Part shown: piece by piece, positions 45,437-57,163 of the stretch | Layout: each line of letters starts with the position of its first letter | Position numbering within the stretch: position 1 is the first letter of the stretch | NCBI GenBank assembly: GCA_030015575.1 | Contig: CM057338.1 | Span: forward strand, 832,714,353-832,778,352 | DNA from: Agapanthus africanus | Lineage: Eukaryota > Streptophyta > Magnoliopsida > Asparagales > Amaryllidaceae | Length of the DNA stretch: 64,000 nt | Direction: 5' to 3' | Notes under the pieces: generated by a model | Databases searched by the model: none | Seen by the model: only the letters and a program-made list of their open reading frames with translations | Told to the model about the DNA's origin: nothing | Translations under genes and position numbers: made by a program

Positions 45437-47607
45437 TGTTGGATATAGTGCCCTCAGAGTCAATTATTGGATCACAGGCACGTGATTGCAATGATTGAGG
45501 GAGGACCTATACCGGTAGGACAGTCTTACTCGAGAGGTTTGTATACTATATGGTTTGTCTTTATCATCGTGTACATGTTTTAGGTGACATTGTAGTTCGC
45601 TATTACACGTTGATAGAGAATATTATGCTACCATGGTTTGTCTTTATTATCGTGTACTGCTTTAGGTGACCTTACAGGTCACTATTGCGCGTTGATAGAG
45701 CCCTTAAGATTCTTGCTTGACGGCCAGCAGTATGATGGCGATCATATACGTGGGAGCTGGGGTCTATAAGCACATCCTTAAAGTGGTCCCTAGTTATGGG
45801 AGTTTCGAGACAGGGCATCGATACTCCAGATTAGACTAGTGTATACAGTCGAGACCCCGACAAGGGGCGGTGGCCGGTCTCACAAGCCACTGATGTCAGT
45901 TGGAAACCTAAGATGTATACAGGTTCTCATTGGGTTATGAGTACACCGGACAGGACTCGCCGGGTACATGCTAGTTGGTTTTATACCTGACGTCAGATAG
46001 CAGTCCCCTGGTGACATGTGTACAAGTTAGTTCATCGACCTGAGATCGTCATTTGTCTCGTGTGAGTTCCCACTGTACTTTGATTACTACCCTACCACGG
46101 CCTAAAGGAGTCGTGCAAACAGGTTTTAGTTGGGTACAGTCCCGAGCCACATAGAGGCAGTGAGCGGATCTGCAGGGGTTTGTCTCTCCCGGTATTGGGG
46201 GTGAGGTCGCACTGTGTCTAGGAGAGCCATTACACGAAGTCGTTGGCCAAGGCAGGAGATTTACTGGTAGGTATTCCAGTAGTATCTCAGGGTGTTCTGG
46301 GCTACACTCCGACACGACTTGTACCGCTTTTGGGGGTCTGACTTTTACCAACCCCCTAGGCCAGCCATGCGATGCTCATAGACGAACGGACCGGACTGTA
46401 CGGATATTGTCACTGACAGGCTCAGTAGGGTGTCAGGATGAGTTCGCTCATCGACCTCCCTTTTGGTCAATACCTGGTAGCCCGTTACGTATGGCTAATA
46501 CCTTTGACGTGCTAGTGGTTAAATCCACAGCCAAGGTATTGACGAGTCTTTAGAGTCTCCCACAGACAGTTTCTCAAGTTTAGGGCGAAACGCTGTAGAG
46601 GCCGTATGGATATATGGCAGAGTTCGATCATATACGTGCGGTATTGTACGGATCATGATCGGACGGATAATACTAGCGGGCTTTGGTTTAAGCCGGATCC
46701 TAGTATTATACAGTGTAGATTTTGTCTCATTGCATTTGTATTCGGTCTGAATACAAATGCGGGTATGTATATACAGTTGCGGGGTTTTCCTGTAATTTAT
46801 TACGGGATCGATTTTTTGAAGTTGCCAGTTTGCATTCCGTTTCGGCCATTTTCCTTTGTTTCTTTCCTTGGCTGAATTTTCCATGGAGGGGGTTATTTGC
46901 AATTGTGCAATTTATAATGGAGAAGACTTTTTGTGGCACATGATGGTTCTCATAATGGTTCTAGTTTATAATGATTAGTTTGTGCATCATCACTTGCTTT
47001 AGGTGGTTTTGGTTTTGACTTAGGTGTGATCATTGGTTCTCATCATCACCATTTTTCTCTCTCTTGCATTATTTTTGCTCACTCTCTCCCCTCATTGTAG
47101 AGCATGGCCGGCCACTATTAGGAAGGGGGCTGTCAAAAATTTTGGAGAAGGATTTTCATCTCATTTGCTTGCACAAAATCCTCTTGGTTCATCTCCAAGG
47201 CTTATTTTTCACCTCCACTCCAAATGGCAACTTCGTTAACCCTTTTGAGACAATAGTGGTCTACATATATTCTACAGCAATCTTGGACACGTCGGTTAGC
47301 CAACTTCGTGTCCGAGTTGCCTCGGTCCAGAGGTGGGAGCCCATAAAAAGACTCGGTGATGTGGTGCCCTTCCGACGAGAAGACCAGAGATCAGAGATTC
47401 CGCGGGGAGATCAGGATGGTGGCCGAAGACCGAAGGACACGGATCGCTCGGTATAGCTCTCTACCCTTTCTCTAGTTCGCTAGTAGTAGGTTAATAGTCC
47501 GATCCGGGTTTATAGTCCGCGGTAGCGCCGGTTTCTGTTTAACGAAAGTTTTTTGTTTCCGTATTTTGGCCTCGTTCAGACGGCCGGGACGCTGCCGTGC
47601 ACTTACA
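45437..47607 (+). repeat. E6 5' LTR
   Basis: It begins TGTTGGATATAGTGCCC and ends GTGCACTTACA. It contains perfect hairpins GCATTTGTATTC / GAATACAAATGC (46732-46760) and ATAATACTAG / CTAGTATTAT (46667-46709). It aligns by eye with the E3 LTR in the segment around GAGACAGGGCATCGATAC. Confidence 0.9.
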
Positions 47608-47620
47608 TGGTATCAGAGCC
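47608..47620 (+). other. E6 primer binding site
   Basis: TGGTATCAGAGCC directly follows the LTR, complementary to initiator Met tRNA, identical to E3. Confidence 0.95.
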
Positions 47621-49915
47621 ACGCCATTAACCCTTAGTAGCTTGCTCTAGCGTGTTTAAAACTTTGATCGAACAAATATTCCAAAACCGCGATTTCAAGA
47701 GCATCAGTTCATGTTGATTTTATTTGTGCTCGAAATTTTTTTTTGAGTGTTGCAGAAATTAGTGCAGGCAATTATAAGAATTCTGTGAAAAACTGGTAAG
47801 GTGATACTGTAGCAAGACCGCGGAACCGCGGACAAACCCCTGTTCTGGCCGCGGTTCCGCCGCGATACAGTGTCTTCACCGTACCAATTTTATACAGAGC
47901 TCTTTAAATTTGGAATTGGGGTTTTTGCTATATTCTTTTTGGGCCCAGATTATTTTGAGTGCTACAGTTGTGCTTGGGGCCCGGTTCGGGAGATTTTGTC
48001 GATCGAAAATTTTAAACATGTTAGTTCACAGTATTTACATTATATCTGCGACCGTGAATGTTACTTGATCGGTAAATCCTGTCTAACTGCTATAGCCCTT
48101 TTAGACGGATTTGCGAACGTGACATTCACGTTGATGTTCTGTGTTGTGCTGTGATGTTGCGGATTTATCGTGGTGGATAGCCTGGTTGCAATGGTAGTAC
48201 AGTTTGGTTGTTTATGTACATTTGATATTGCGGGGAGAGCGTCCGACATGTGGACTGCCGTCACTGCCTGTTTGTATATTATTCTTTTGGGGCACGACCG
48301 GGCTGAGATCGATATACCCGTTGTATGTATATTTTACTTTCTGTACTAGGATTACCCTGCGGTGGGATGCACGGATAGCCGGGTTCTAGAGGGCAACGGG
48401 CCCGCATCTCATGGCATTGAGATGTAGGGGGCTTCACTCTTGAATTGGCAGGCTATTCGCCGCACTCGTAGGGGGTACAGGTTGACCCAAGGAGGGGTGC
48501 TCAAGTTACCGGATTCCGTGAAGTGCTGGATGGTCCATTCACGTTGTTGAAGGGGGCTGCCTCGCTTCAGGTTTTGGCGGGTAACTTGCCGCGCCCGTAG
48601 GGGTCTAGGATTTCATTGCACAGGCTATCCACACGACCAGGGGAACGTCGGGTTTCAGTAGCGGCTCTATGAAACTCGGGGATCCCAGATATCTGTATTG
48701 TTTTGTGATGCTTATTACATTTCTGCGATGTTGCATTTTTATCACGCCTCGAGCGAATATTATATATTGACATATATACTACTAGATGTTGTATATGTTT
48801 TGCACCTGCGCTAGTCCAGTCCCCGCTCTGTCGTTAGTTAAGTAACCTAATGGGTGATGACGGGACCCAGTGGCGAATGCGGATGGCATATACGTATATC
48901 ATTATTTTCGTTCTTTATTGCTGTGATCAATTGATGGGACTGCATTGATTCGGATCAATGCAAGCTAAACAAACCTATTCTGATGTTGTTGGAACAATTT
49001 TTCAAAAAGGCTGTTATTGCACGGACGTTCTCTTTTGTTTTGCACAGTGGTATTCGGTTATGAATATCCAGCATCTCAGTCGATGAGGCAAGGGCCGAGA
49101 TCCCTTCACTGGGAGTGACCCCTTGGACAGAAGTTTGCATCAGAGCAATAACTTCACTATAGTCGATTACTTTTGCTTTGCATCGTGGTATTCAGTTGGA
49201 ATATCCTGCACCTCATTCTACGGGAAAAGAGCCGAGATCCCTTCACCGGGAGTAACCTCTTTAGCAAAGGTTTTCACCACTATATTTTTATAAAAAGCTA
49301 TCCGGTTCCTTCAACGATATTAAGTTCATTACGTTAAAGGTTTTTCGCCAAAAACCATTCGTAGCCCTCCGTCATTTCAGAAAGGTAGCACTTAGTATTC
49401 ATGCTATGTATGTTGTCCTTCGTCAAGGCATAGTGTATGGTAGTTATTTGTTACTTTCTGCAGCATAGATAAATGCGTTGGTTTGGGACAGTCGTACTAC
49501 TATTTTAGCCTTCGTCAAGGGTATGTACGGGTGGGTTCAAATTAACCTGGATAATGACGGGTAGAACTTGACATGTGACTTATGATATGTTGGCCTTCGT
49601 CAAGGTCATAAGAGCATTGGCAAAAATCACATCGGGAGTTTCTAAAGAAACTGAAACTTGCCAGATATGCGCATACCTTCTGGAGTGTGATAACGTGAGT
49701 GGATTCCATCATATTATCATGCGATGATAGTTGGATCCCGATTCCCACTGATGAGTTGGTTTACTCCTCGGGTGATCCCGACTAATTTTTCTTTCAGGTT
49801 TGGAGGAGAATTTGACGATACAGTGGGAGGTTTCCTGATTAGATAAAGTGATAACCATTCTGATCTAGGTTAGAGTGCACGCTGAGTGTTTTTTTTCTCT
49901 CTCTTTTTTTGGCAG
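47621..49915 (+). other. E6 gag-less structured leader
   Basis: Homologous in layout to the E3 leader, with no gag ORF. It holds a 12-bp GC hairpin (GCGGAACCGCGG at 47820 with CCGCGGTTCCGC at 47849), two modules with ATCCCTTCAC(C/T)GGGAGT (about 49030-49137 and 49170-49269), and three hairpins with apex CCTTCGTCAAGG (49400-49439, 49493-49529, 49579-49612). An AGTTTCT-AA-AGAAACT hairpin (49637-49652) replaces the E3 AATTTCAA/TTGAAATT at the same place. It ends with a long pyrimidine tract and CAG at 49913-49915, then CGACCATG as in E3. Confidence 0.75.
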
Positions 49916-50007
49916 CGACCATGGCCCGACCCTAGACTATGACTCAGTGACTAAGTTGACCAAACCTTCTTAAACACTGGCTTTTGGATTGTCAGAGTTG
50001 CATACCT

Positions 50008-50788
50008 CATTGCCACTCCTTCTTTTACTCTTTTCTCCAGAACACTTCGTATTATTACGAACATCCACTTCCATTGGATAAAACCATCATATGGTTATAT
50101 ACGAACTCGAAGGAACTTGTTCCAGATTCGAGAATGGTTTCTGGTTCTGGAAAAAATGAATAGGACTATTCAGTTGTCTTTTCCGTTTACCTTCTCTCAG
50201 GTTGCGAGTGCTCCTTGGATTAGGGGATAGTACACCCGTTACGCCTATTGGATAGTCTTCTTCCAAACCTTAGGCTGGTGCCGAACGGTAGGGAATGAAG
50301 AAAGCCGATTAGCCTAAATGTGGTGTACAGAAGGTATTAAGTAAAGACAAATAAAGGGATTAGAAGGAGGGCAAAGTAAATTGCGACTGCTATTCACGAC
50401 CAAACCAAGTATTTCATTACCACTCCTACTTCACCTTTGTATTTCTCCAGAACACTCCGTATCAGTACGAAGATCCACAGTTTATTGGATATTCCATCGT
50501 ATGGTTATATACGAATTCGAAAGGAACCTGTTCTAGTTCGGAGATGGATTCTGGTTCAGGAGAAATAGGAATAAGGTTTTATTCAGCTGTCTTTCATCTT
50601 TACTTTCTCTCGCATTGCGAGTGATCCTAGGATTAGGACAGTACACCCATTATGGTTATTGGATAGTCTTTTTCCAAACCATAGGCTAGTGTCGAAAGGT
50701 AGGAAAGGAAGAAAACCATTTAGCCTGAAGGGGTGTACAGAAGGTAATGACTAAAAGACATATAAAGGGATTTGGAGAGACGGCAAAG
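50008..50788 (+). repeat. About 380-bp direct repeat in E6, two copies
   Basis: Copies at about 50008-50383 and 50414-50788 share many blocks (CTTTTCTCCAGAACACT-like, GGTTATATACGAA, TTGGATAGTCTT, GGTGTACAGAAGGTA). Each holds small hairpins such as TTCGTA-TTAT-TACGAA in copy 1 and CGTA-TCAG-TACG in copy 2. E3 has protease coding sequence at the equivalent position, so this segment is specific to E6. Confidence 0.7.
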
Positions 50789-51579
50789 AAATATACGGTT
50801 ACAGTTGTGAATCTGATAATGGAAGAGGCATTACTAGGAATACCCGGATACCCCTACGAAACATTTCAATGTTTCATTTTCACTGTGTACTGTTAAAAGA
50901 AAACTGATTTTCCAATTAGCCCTTGCTCCACGGTATGTATTTACCAAGTATGATTCTCACATCTGTATAGTTTTATAGATGATGAGTGGGAGTAAGTTAT
51001 TGGGAATTAGGTGATTGTCCTCATTATATCGGAATTCGTTGTAATTGGTGATATTTGAGGAAGTCACCTGGGTTGTTTGCCGGACGGCAAATATTTGGTT
51101 TTGAATACCCGCTGTTATGCACCAATTTCAAATTGATATATCTGTACGTCTATTTTTATAGAGTGAGATATACCTTTTTGAAATTATTTCTATGACATTT
51201 ACCTATATCAGTTGATGGTTAGGTAAGGAGCATTAAACAGCGGTGTAATTCTTCTTAACCATAAGTACAGTTTTCAACCTACGACGCACAGGGTTTGAGT
51301 TATTAGACTCAGAGGAATTATACAGAGGATTGTATATTGTCCAGTGTCCATTAGGACAGAGGGGTTGGTCCTCGTACTATATTCGGTTTACTTATGACTT
51401 CTCTAGTTTTTAGACAAGTGTTTCGTAGAAACGCAAGGTCCGAATTTTGAGAAGTTATAAGTATAAGAATAAAGTAGAGAACCAGGTGTTGCAAGTATCA
51501 GGATTCTTCAAGGTGATCGAAGATGTAGATACTTGTGTATGGTATTCAGTTAATAGTAATGATTAAGAGAACTTGCTTC

Positions 51580-53340
51580 TCTTTCAGGTTACTCATAATT
51601 GGAAGCACTCCTAAGTTGAGTAATGCTGATCGGCCTCTCTCCATTTAGTTGACATGCACTGGAGACAGCTGCATGATTTGAATCTGGTTCCAATTAAATC
51701 AGTGCCTCTGTTTCTGTATTGGATATAGAACAGTTCATATCTTGACGATGTTAAGGTATGGGGAGTTGTCCGGCTTATGCTTAAAACCAGACTCTGGATA
51801 ACTCAAGACACGTTTCTGTAATGGCTGTTTGTGGGTTGACCCGGGCTATGACGAGGGTTGACTTTCTACCGTCTGGAAGATCAATAGTGATATTGTACTT
51901 GACTCGCCACAGTTTTAAAAGAAATGGATTTTTTCAGAAAACAGTAGTGGGAGTATGGTAGAACTGGAAGTGATTCCAGAACCGCAAACGATTACTGAAG
52001 ATTTGATAAGAACCTAAAGATTCAATCTGGTTTGACATTCCATTGGCCACTCCATAGATATGGTGGGTAACCTCAGGCACCCGAGAGGTACTTCGGTATG
52101 CTCAAAGACGGTGACAGGGAGGTTCTTGTTTACCCGGACTTGCCATTGCTGTTGTTCCGGACTATGAGACCCGGTAGGAGGATGAGTATAGTGTCGTTCT
52201 AAACTGGCTTTAGAAGTGTACGGGTATATGACTCTGCCAGAGGGTTGTCGTAGTCAGTTGGAGCAGCGGAAGCATAGTGGACATGTAGCTTATGTCTATT
52301 TATGGACTAAAGCAGATATAGCGGAGATAGATCATCTATTTCTGATGTGACAGTCATAGGTTTGACTTCATCAGAATAGGGGATGGATCTGTTAGAAGGT
52401 AGTAGGGTGTGATGTCCTGGTATATGGATGACATACACAGAGTAGGAAGTGATATTCCTATACTACGATCGGTTATATTTTGGTTGTGTCACAGTGGTTT
52501 CTCCACAAAGGATATAGGCTGTATATCAGATATTCTGGTTACGAGATCTGTGGTTTTAGATCTAGATTTGGGTAGTTTCCCAATCTGGGTACTTAGACAG
52601 CATTCTACAGGTGTTTTAGAATGGACGACTCCTGGCACGGTAGTGTACCTGCAGGTGATGGAGTCACCTTCTCTAAAGGTGTCTTACAGACTAAAGGGGA
52701 GAGGGATGTGCATGATTGGCAGATCACTTGCTTAGGCAATTGAGTCAATCATGAGATGTCAAGTACCACACCAGATGTTGTTTTTGCATTAGATGCAATA
52801 TGTTGATATTGATCCAATCCTGGAGAAACATTCGGAAGCGGTTTTAGAACATAAGTAGATGTTCTAGGGACATGATGACGACAGCCTCATTCAGGAGACA
52901 GTTATCATTCCAGGCTTCCAAGGTGACCAGGATGACAGAGTGGCTGTCAGAGTTATAGTTTTCCCTCTGACGAGGGGCAGTGTTTTGGACAGGTGGTCCA
53001 AGGGGATACTGAGGGAGGCATGGCGCAGGATACTGATTGGTTTCAGTTGACGATACAATCTAAGAAGTTTGGATTTGGAGTTCATTTATGAACTAGGTCC
53101 CATCAGACATCCAGACATATTCTAAGACAGGTATTGCTCATTTCGGGAGATGGTTTTCTCCGCGAACTTGAGATAAAAAGAGACATAGAAAGAAATATCA
53201 GGGCGGATCCACTAGCTGAGGCTATTCCTCGAACGCAATAGTTTCGCAAACGGGCTTTGTGAGACTGATTAGTAGAGAAGTTGGGTGTTCGGTATCACAC
53301 GGGCTGTGAGTATGCGACATCGCAATAATTAGCCTTGAGT
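51580..53340 (+). pseudogene. E6 decayed pol (integrase, RT and RNase H remnants)
   Basis: Only scraps are recognisable by comparison with E3: a GATCGAAGATG(T)AGATACTT segment before this block corresponds to the integrase DRGGEY region, and an RT core reads YMDDIHRVGSDIP (about 52424-52462) where E3 has YVDDILLIGNDIP. RNase H-like remnants occur near 53090-53130 (CATCAGACATCCAGACATATTC-like, matching HQKSRHI). Frameshifts and stops are dense throughout; no enzyme could be made. Confidence 0.65.
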
Positions 53341-53341
53341 G

Positions 53342-53353
53342 CAAGTGGGAGAT
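53342..53353 (+). other. E6 polypurine tract
   Basis: CAAGTGGGAGAT precedes the 3' LTR, identical to the E3 tract. Its conservation contrasts with the ruined pol. Confidence 0.85.
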
Positions 53354-55530
53354 TGTTGGATATAGTGCCCTCAGAGTCAATTATTGGATCACAGGCACGT
53401 GATTGCAATGATTGAGGGAGGACCTATACCGGTAAGACAGTCTTACTCGAGAGGTTTGTATACTATATGGTTTGTGTTTATCATCGTGTACATGTTTTAG
53501 GTGACATTGTAGTTCGCTATTACACGTTGATAGAGAATAGTATGCTACCATGGTTTGTCTTTATCATCGTGTACTGCTTTAGGTGACCTTACAGGTCACT
53601 ATTGTGCGTTGATAGAGCCCTTAGGATTCTTGCTTGACGGCCAGCAGTATGATGGCGATCATATACGTGGGAGCTGGGGTCTATAAGCACATCCTTAAAG
53701 TGGTCCCTAGTTGTGGGAGTTTCGAGACAGGGCATCGATACTCCAGAGTAGACTAGTGTATACAGTCGAGACCCCGACAAGGGGCGGTGGCCGGTCTCAC
53801 AAGCCACTGGTGTCAGTTGGAAACCTAAGATGTATACAGGTTCTCATTGGGTTATGAGTACACCGGACAGGACTCGCCGGGAACATGCTAGTTGGTTTTA
53901 TACCTGACGTCAGATAGCAGTCCCCTGGTGACATGTGTACAAGTTAGTTCATCGACCTGAGATCGTCATTTGTCTCGTGTGAGTTCCCACTGTACTTTGA
54001 TTACTACCCTACCACGGCCTAAAGGAGTCGTGCAAACAGGTTTTAGTTGGGTACAGTCCCGAGCCACATAGAGGCAGTGAGCGGATCTGCAGGGGTTTGT
54101 CTCTCCCGGTATTGGGGGTGAGGTCGCACTGTGTCTAGGAGAGCCATTACACGAAGTCGTTGGCCAAGGCAGGAGATTTACTGGTAGGTATTCCAGTAGT
54201 ATCTCAGGGTGTTCTGGGCTACACTCCGACACGACTTGTACCGCTTTTGGGGGTCTGACTTTTACCAACCCCCTAGGCCCGCAATGCGATGCTCATAGAC
54301 GAACGGACCGGACTGTATGGATATTGTCACTAACAGGCTCAGTAGGGTATCAGGATGAGTTCGCTCATCGACGTCCCTTTTGGTCAATACCTGGTAGCCC
54401 GTTACGTATGGCTAATACCTCTGACGTGCTAGTGGTTAAATCCACAGCCAAGGTATTGACGAGTCTTTAGAGTCCCCCATAGACAGTTTCTCAAGTTTCG
54501 GGCGAAACGCTGTAGAGGCCGTATGGATATATGGCAGGGTTCGATCATATACGTGCGGTATTGCACGGATCATGATCGGACGGATAATACTAGCGGGCTT
54601 TGGTTTAAGCCAGATCCTAGTATTATACAGTGTAGATTTTGTCTCATTGCATTTGTATTCGGTCGGAATACAAATGCGGGTATGTATATACAGTCGCGGG
54701 GTTTTCCTGTAATTTATTACGGGATCGATTTTTTGAAGTTGCCAGTTTGCATTCCGTTTCGTCCATTTTCCTTTATTTCTTTCCTTGGCTGAATTTTCCA
54801 TGGAGGGGGTTATTTGCAATTGTGCAATTTATAATGGAGAAGACTTTTTGTGTCACATGATGGTTCCCATGATGGTTCTAGTTTATGATGATTAGTTTGT
54901 GCATCATCACTTGCTTTAGGTGATGGGTTTTGGTTTTGACTTGGGTGTGATCATTGGTTCTCATCATCACCATTTTTCTCTCTCTTGCATTATTTTTGCT
55001 CACTCTCTCCCCTCATTCTAGAGCATGGCTGACCACTATTAGGAAGGGGGCTGTCCAAAATTTTGGAGAAGGATTTTCTTCTCATTTGCTTGCACAAAAT
55101 CCTCTTGGTTCATCTCCAAAGCTTATTTTTCACCTCCACTCCAAATGGCAACTTCATCAACCCTTTTGAGACAATAGTGATCTACATATATTCTACAGTA
55201 ATCTTGGACAAGTCAGCTAGCCAATTTCGTGTCCGAGTTGCCTCGGTCCAGAGGTGGGAGCCCGTAAAAAGACTCGGTGATGTGGTGCCCTTCCGACGAG
55301 AAGATCGGAGATCAGAGATTCAGCGGGGAGATCGGAATGGTAGCCGAAGACCGAAGGACACGGATTGCTCGGTATAGCTCTCTACCCTTTCTCTAGTTCG
55401 CTAGTAGTAGGTTAATGGTCCGATCTGGGTTTATAGTCCGCGGTAGCGCCGGTTTCTGTTTAAAGAATTTTTTTTTTGTTTCCGCATTTTGTCCTCGTTC
55501 AGACGGCCGGGGCGCTGCCGTGCACTTACA
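53354..55530 (+). repeat. E6 3' LTR
   Basis: 2177 bp, about 98% like the 5' LTR by eye, with the same hairpins (for example 54649-54677). It ends TGCACTTACA at 55530, followed by E5 protease sequence. Confidence 0.9.
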
Positions 55531-55742
55531 TCTCCCAGTCATCACGGACGCTCGGGTCTGTGATACTGATGCTGCGCTTTGGGCTGCTAGTCACTGACAT
55601 TAAATTCCACGTCATTGATGCTAAGACCTGCTATAACGCTTTGCTCGGCAGGCCTTGGTTACACGAGTACAATATCATCCCTTCTACACAACATCAGTGT
55701 ATGAAGTATTTCAAGGATGGTCTCGAGTATACCGTAACGTGA
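55531..55742 (+). pseudogene. E5 protease, C-terminal half
   Basis: It resumes the retropepsin domain after E6, with FHVIDAKTCYNALLGRPWLHEY and HQCMKYFKDGLEYTV, typical of Tat-like proteases (the flap and the LLGRPW block). It stops at TGA 55740. Confidence 0.8.
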
Positions 55743-57136
55743 GAGTTGAACCCATTCTCCGTGAATGAAGTCCGAAAGTACGAATATGCAAAATACTTCT
55801 TACCAGATTTTGAGGACATGGAAAGATGTCACAGATCGAAGAACAAAGCCATCACTACTATTCCGGTCTTCGGGAGTGATACCGAGGAGGAAGAAGAGAT
55901 AGTTTATTCAGGGCCGCCCCAATGCAACAGACCGAGACCGTCCATCCTTACGTTGATCTTCGGCAGCGACTCGGAAGACGAGGTCAATACTGTATTCTCT
56001 GCTCAGCCGTCGATACAAATCTTCGCCGACGATGATCAAAGTTTGCAAGTTGCCATGGTTCCACAAGAGCATTATAAAGAGCTAGATGCACTTGAAACTT
56101 ATAGTGTGCAAGAACTGCAGACATTCTACGTCCCTTCCAAGCGAAAGGGTGAAAAGGCGATCCTATTCTACCGATCCGGGGAAACCAAAGTGGAGAAAGA
56201 AATCTGGCATGACGCCGATTCTACACTCGACAGGCTCTAGCCCATCCGTCTGCCTAGATATTACACAGAAGGCTTGAAAAGGCTGTTGAGGCGCCAAGGT
56301 GTACCCTTCAAACAGATCACTCGACAAGCTCGGTTCTACAACAGGATTTGGGATGTCCTCGGAACTCAGCGCAAGTTGCCCAACGGGAGAATGGAAACGA
56401 TCGGGCTTGGATATGTTCAATCCAAAAAACGAGAGCGAGTCCATGGCAGCTACGTCATACATGACTTCGATGAGGAAGGAGACATTCTGTTAAAAGACGC
56501 CGATCCTGAACCAAAACAAGGTCCTGTCATCAAAACGCCGAGTCTGTCGTTCGAAGAACGGATGGACAAATTGATCAGGGAAGCGGGTCAAAAGGTCCGG
56601 GATGACTATAACTGCGAGATGGCCATTTACGAGAAAGTCAGGACGCAGCGCCTCCTTCAACAGGCTGCGGAGAATGACAACGCTCCTCGTCGCCAGCCGT
56701 CATACAAAAGACCCGGCGCAGAGGCAAAAATAAACTAAAGAACGGAAAAAACGTTCGACGGCAGCCATGCGGGTCTAAGAAGCCACGCGAGCAAGAATCG
56801 AGCAGCCGGGATCCGTCCTTTATAAAGAAGATGGATCGAGAATATTCTTTTCCCCAAGATAAGACAAAAAAGATATTCAATCTCATCGTAAAGCATCAGA
56901 TGATGACACTCCTGGAGTCCAAGCACCCCGAGCAAATGAACGAGGTCTTTCACCCAGACTATTGCTCTTACCACCAAGCAATAGGGTATCTTCTCGAAGA
57001 CTGCTTCACCTTTAAGAATGAAGACCAATATCAACAAGGCAGGTTCGCTCTATCCAGCAGCTGGAAGGTAAGCCCGTCACAGAAGCATGAACCAAAAGCA
57101 GCGTGTATAGCGAGAGTAGAACCAGATCAACATTGA
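55743..57136 (+). pseudogene. E5 protease-RT linker with duplicated gag-like modules
   Basis: Open segments 55746-56240, 56274-56738 and 56831-57136 are separated by stops and a frame change. The region includes YVPSKRKGEKAILFYRSGE and YTEGLKRLLRRQGVPF, then CEMAIYEKVRTQRLLQQ, a relative of CEMAIFEKAKRQRL in the gag-protease linker. A second full knuckle-like motif follows, CSYHQAIGYLLEDC, inside YSFPQDKTKKIFNL...EDQYQQGRFALSSSWKV, closely matching the gag copy at about 43520-43790. A gag-tail module has thus been duplicated on both sides of protease. Function unknown. Confidence 0.65.
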
Positions 57137-57163
57137 TCTTGAAAACGATCTCGTACCTGCCAC

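Larger units (their letters stand above)
45437..55530 (+). mobile_element. E6: Copia element with decayed interior, inserted in E5 protease
   Basis: LTRs at 45437-47607 (2171 bp) and 53354-55530 (2177 bp) differ by roughly 2% by eye. The body is 5.75 kb. PBS and polypurine tract are intact. Pol is unreadable apart from fragments. E6 belongs to the same lineage as E3: LTRs, leader modules and PPT are homologous. The target duplication is imperfect: GACTC on the left, T-CTC on the right. The E5 protease frame is restored in sequence content across it, so the borders are sound. Confidence 0.9.

Noticed and set aside
46519-46943. 127- and 89-residue ORFs in the E6 LTRs
   Set aside because: Overlapping on both strands, not kept identical between LTRs, and no recognisable motif.
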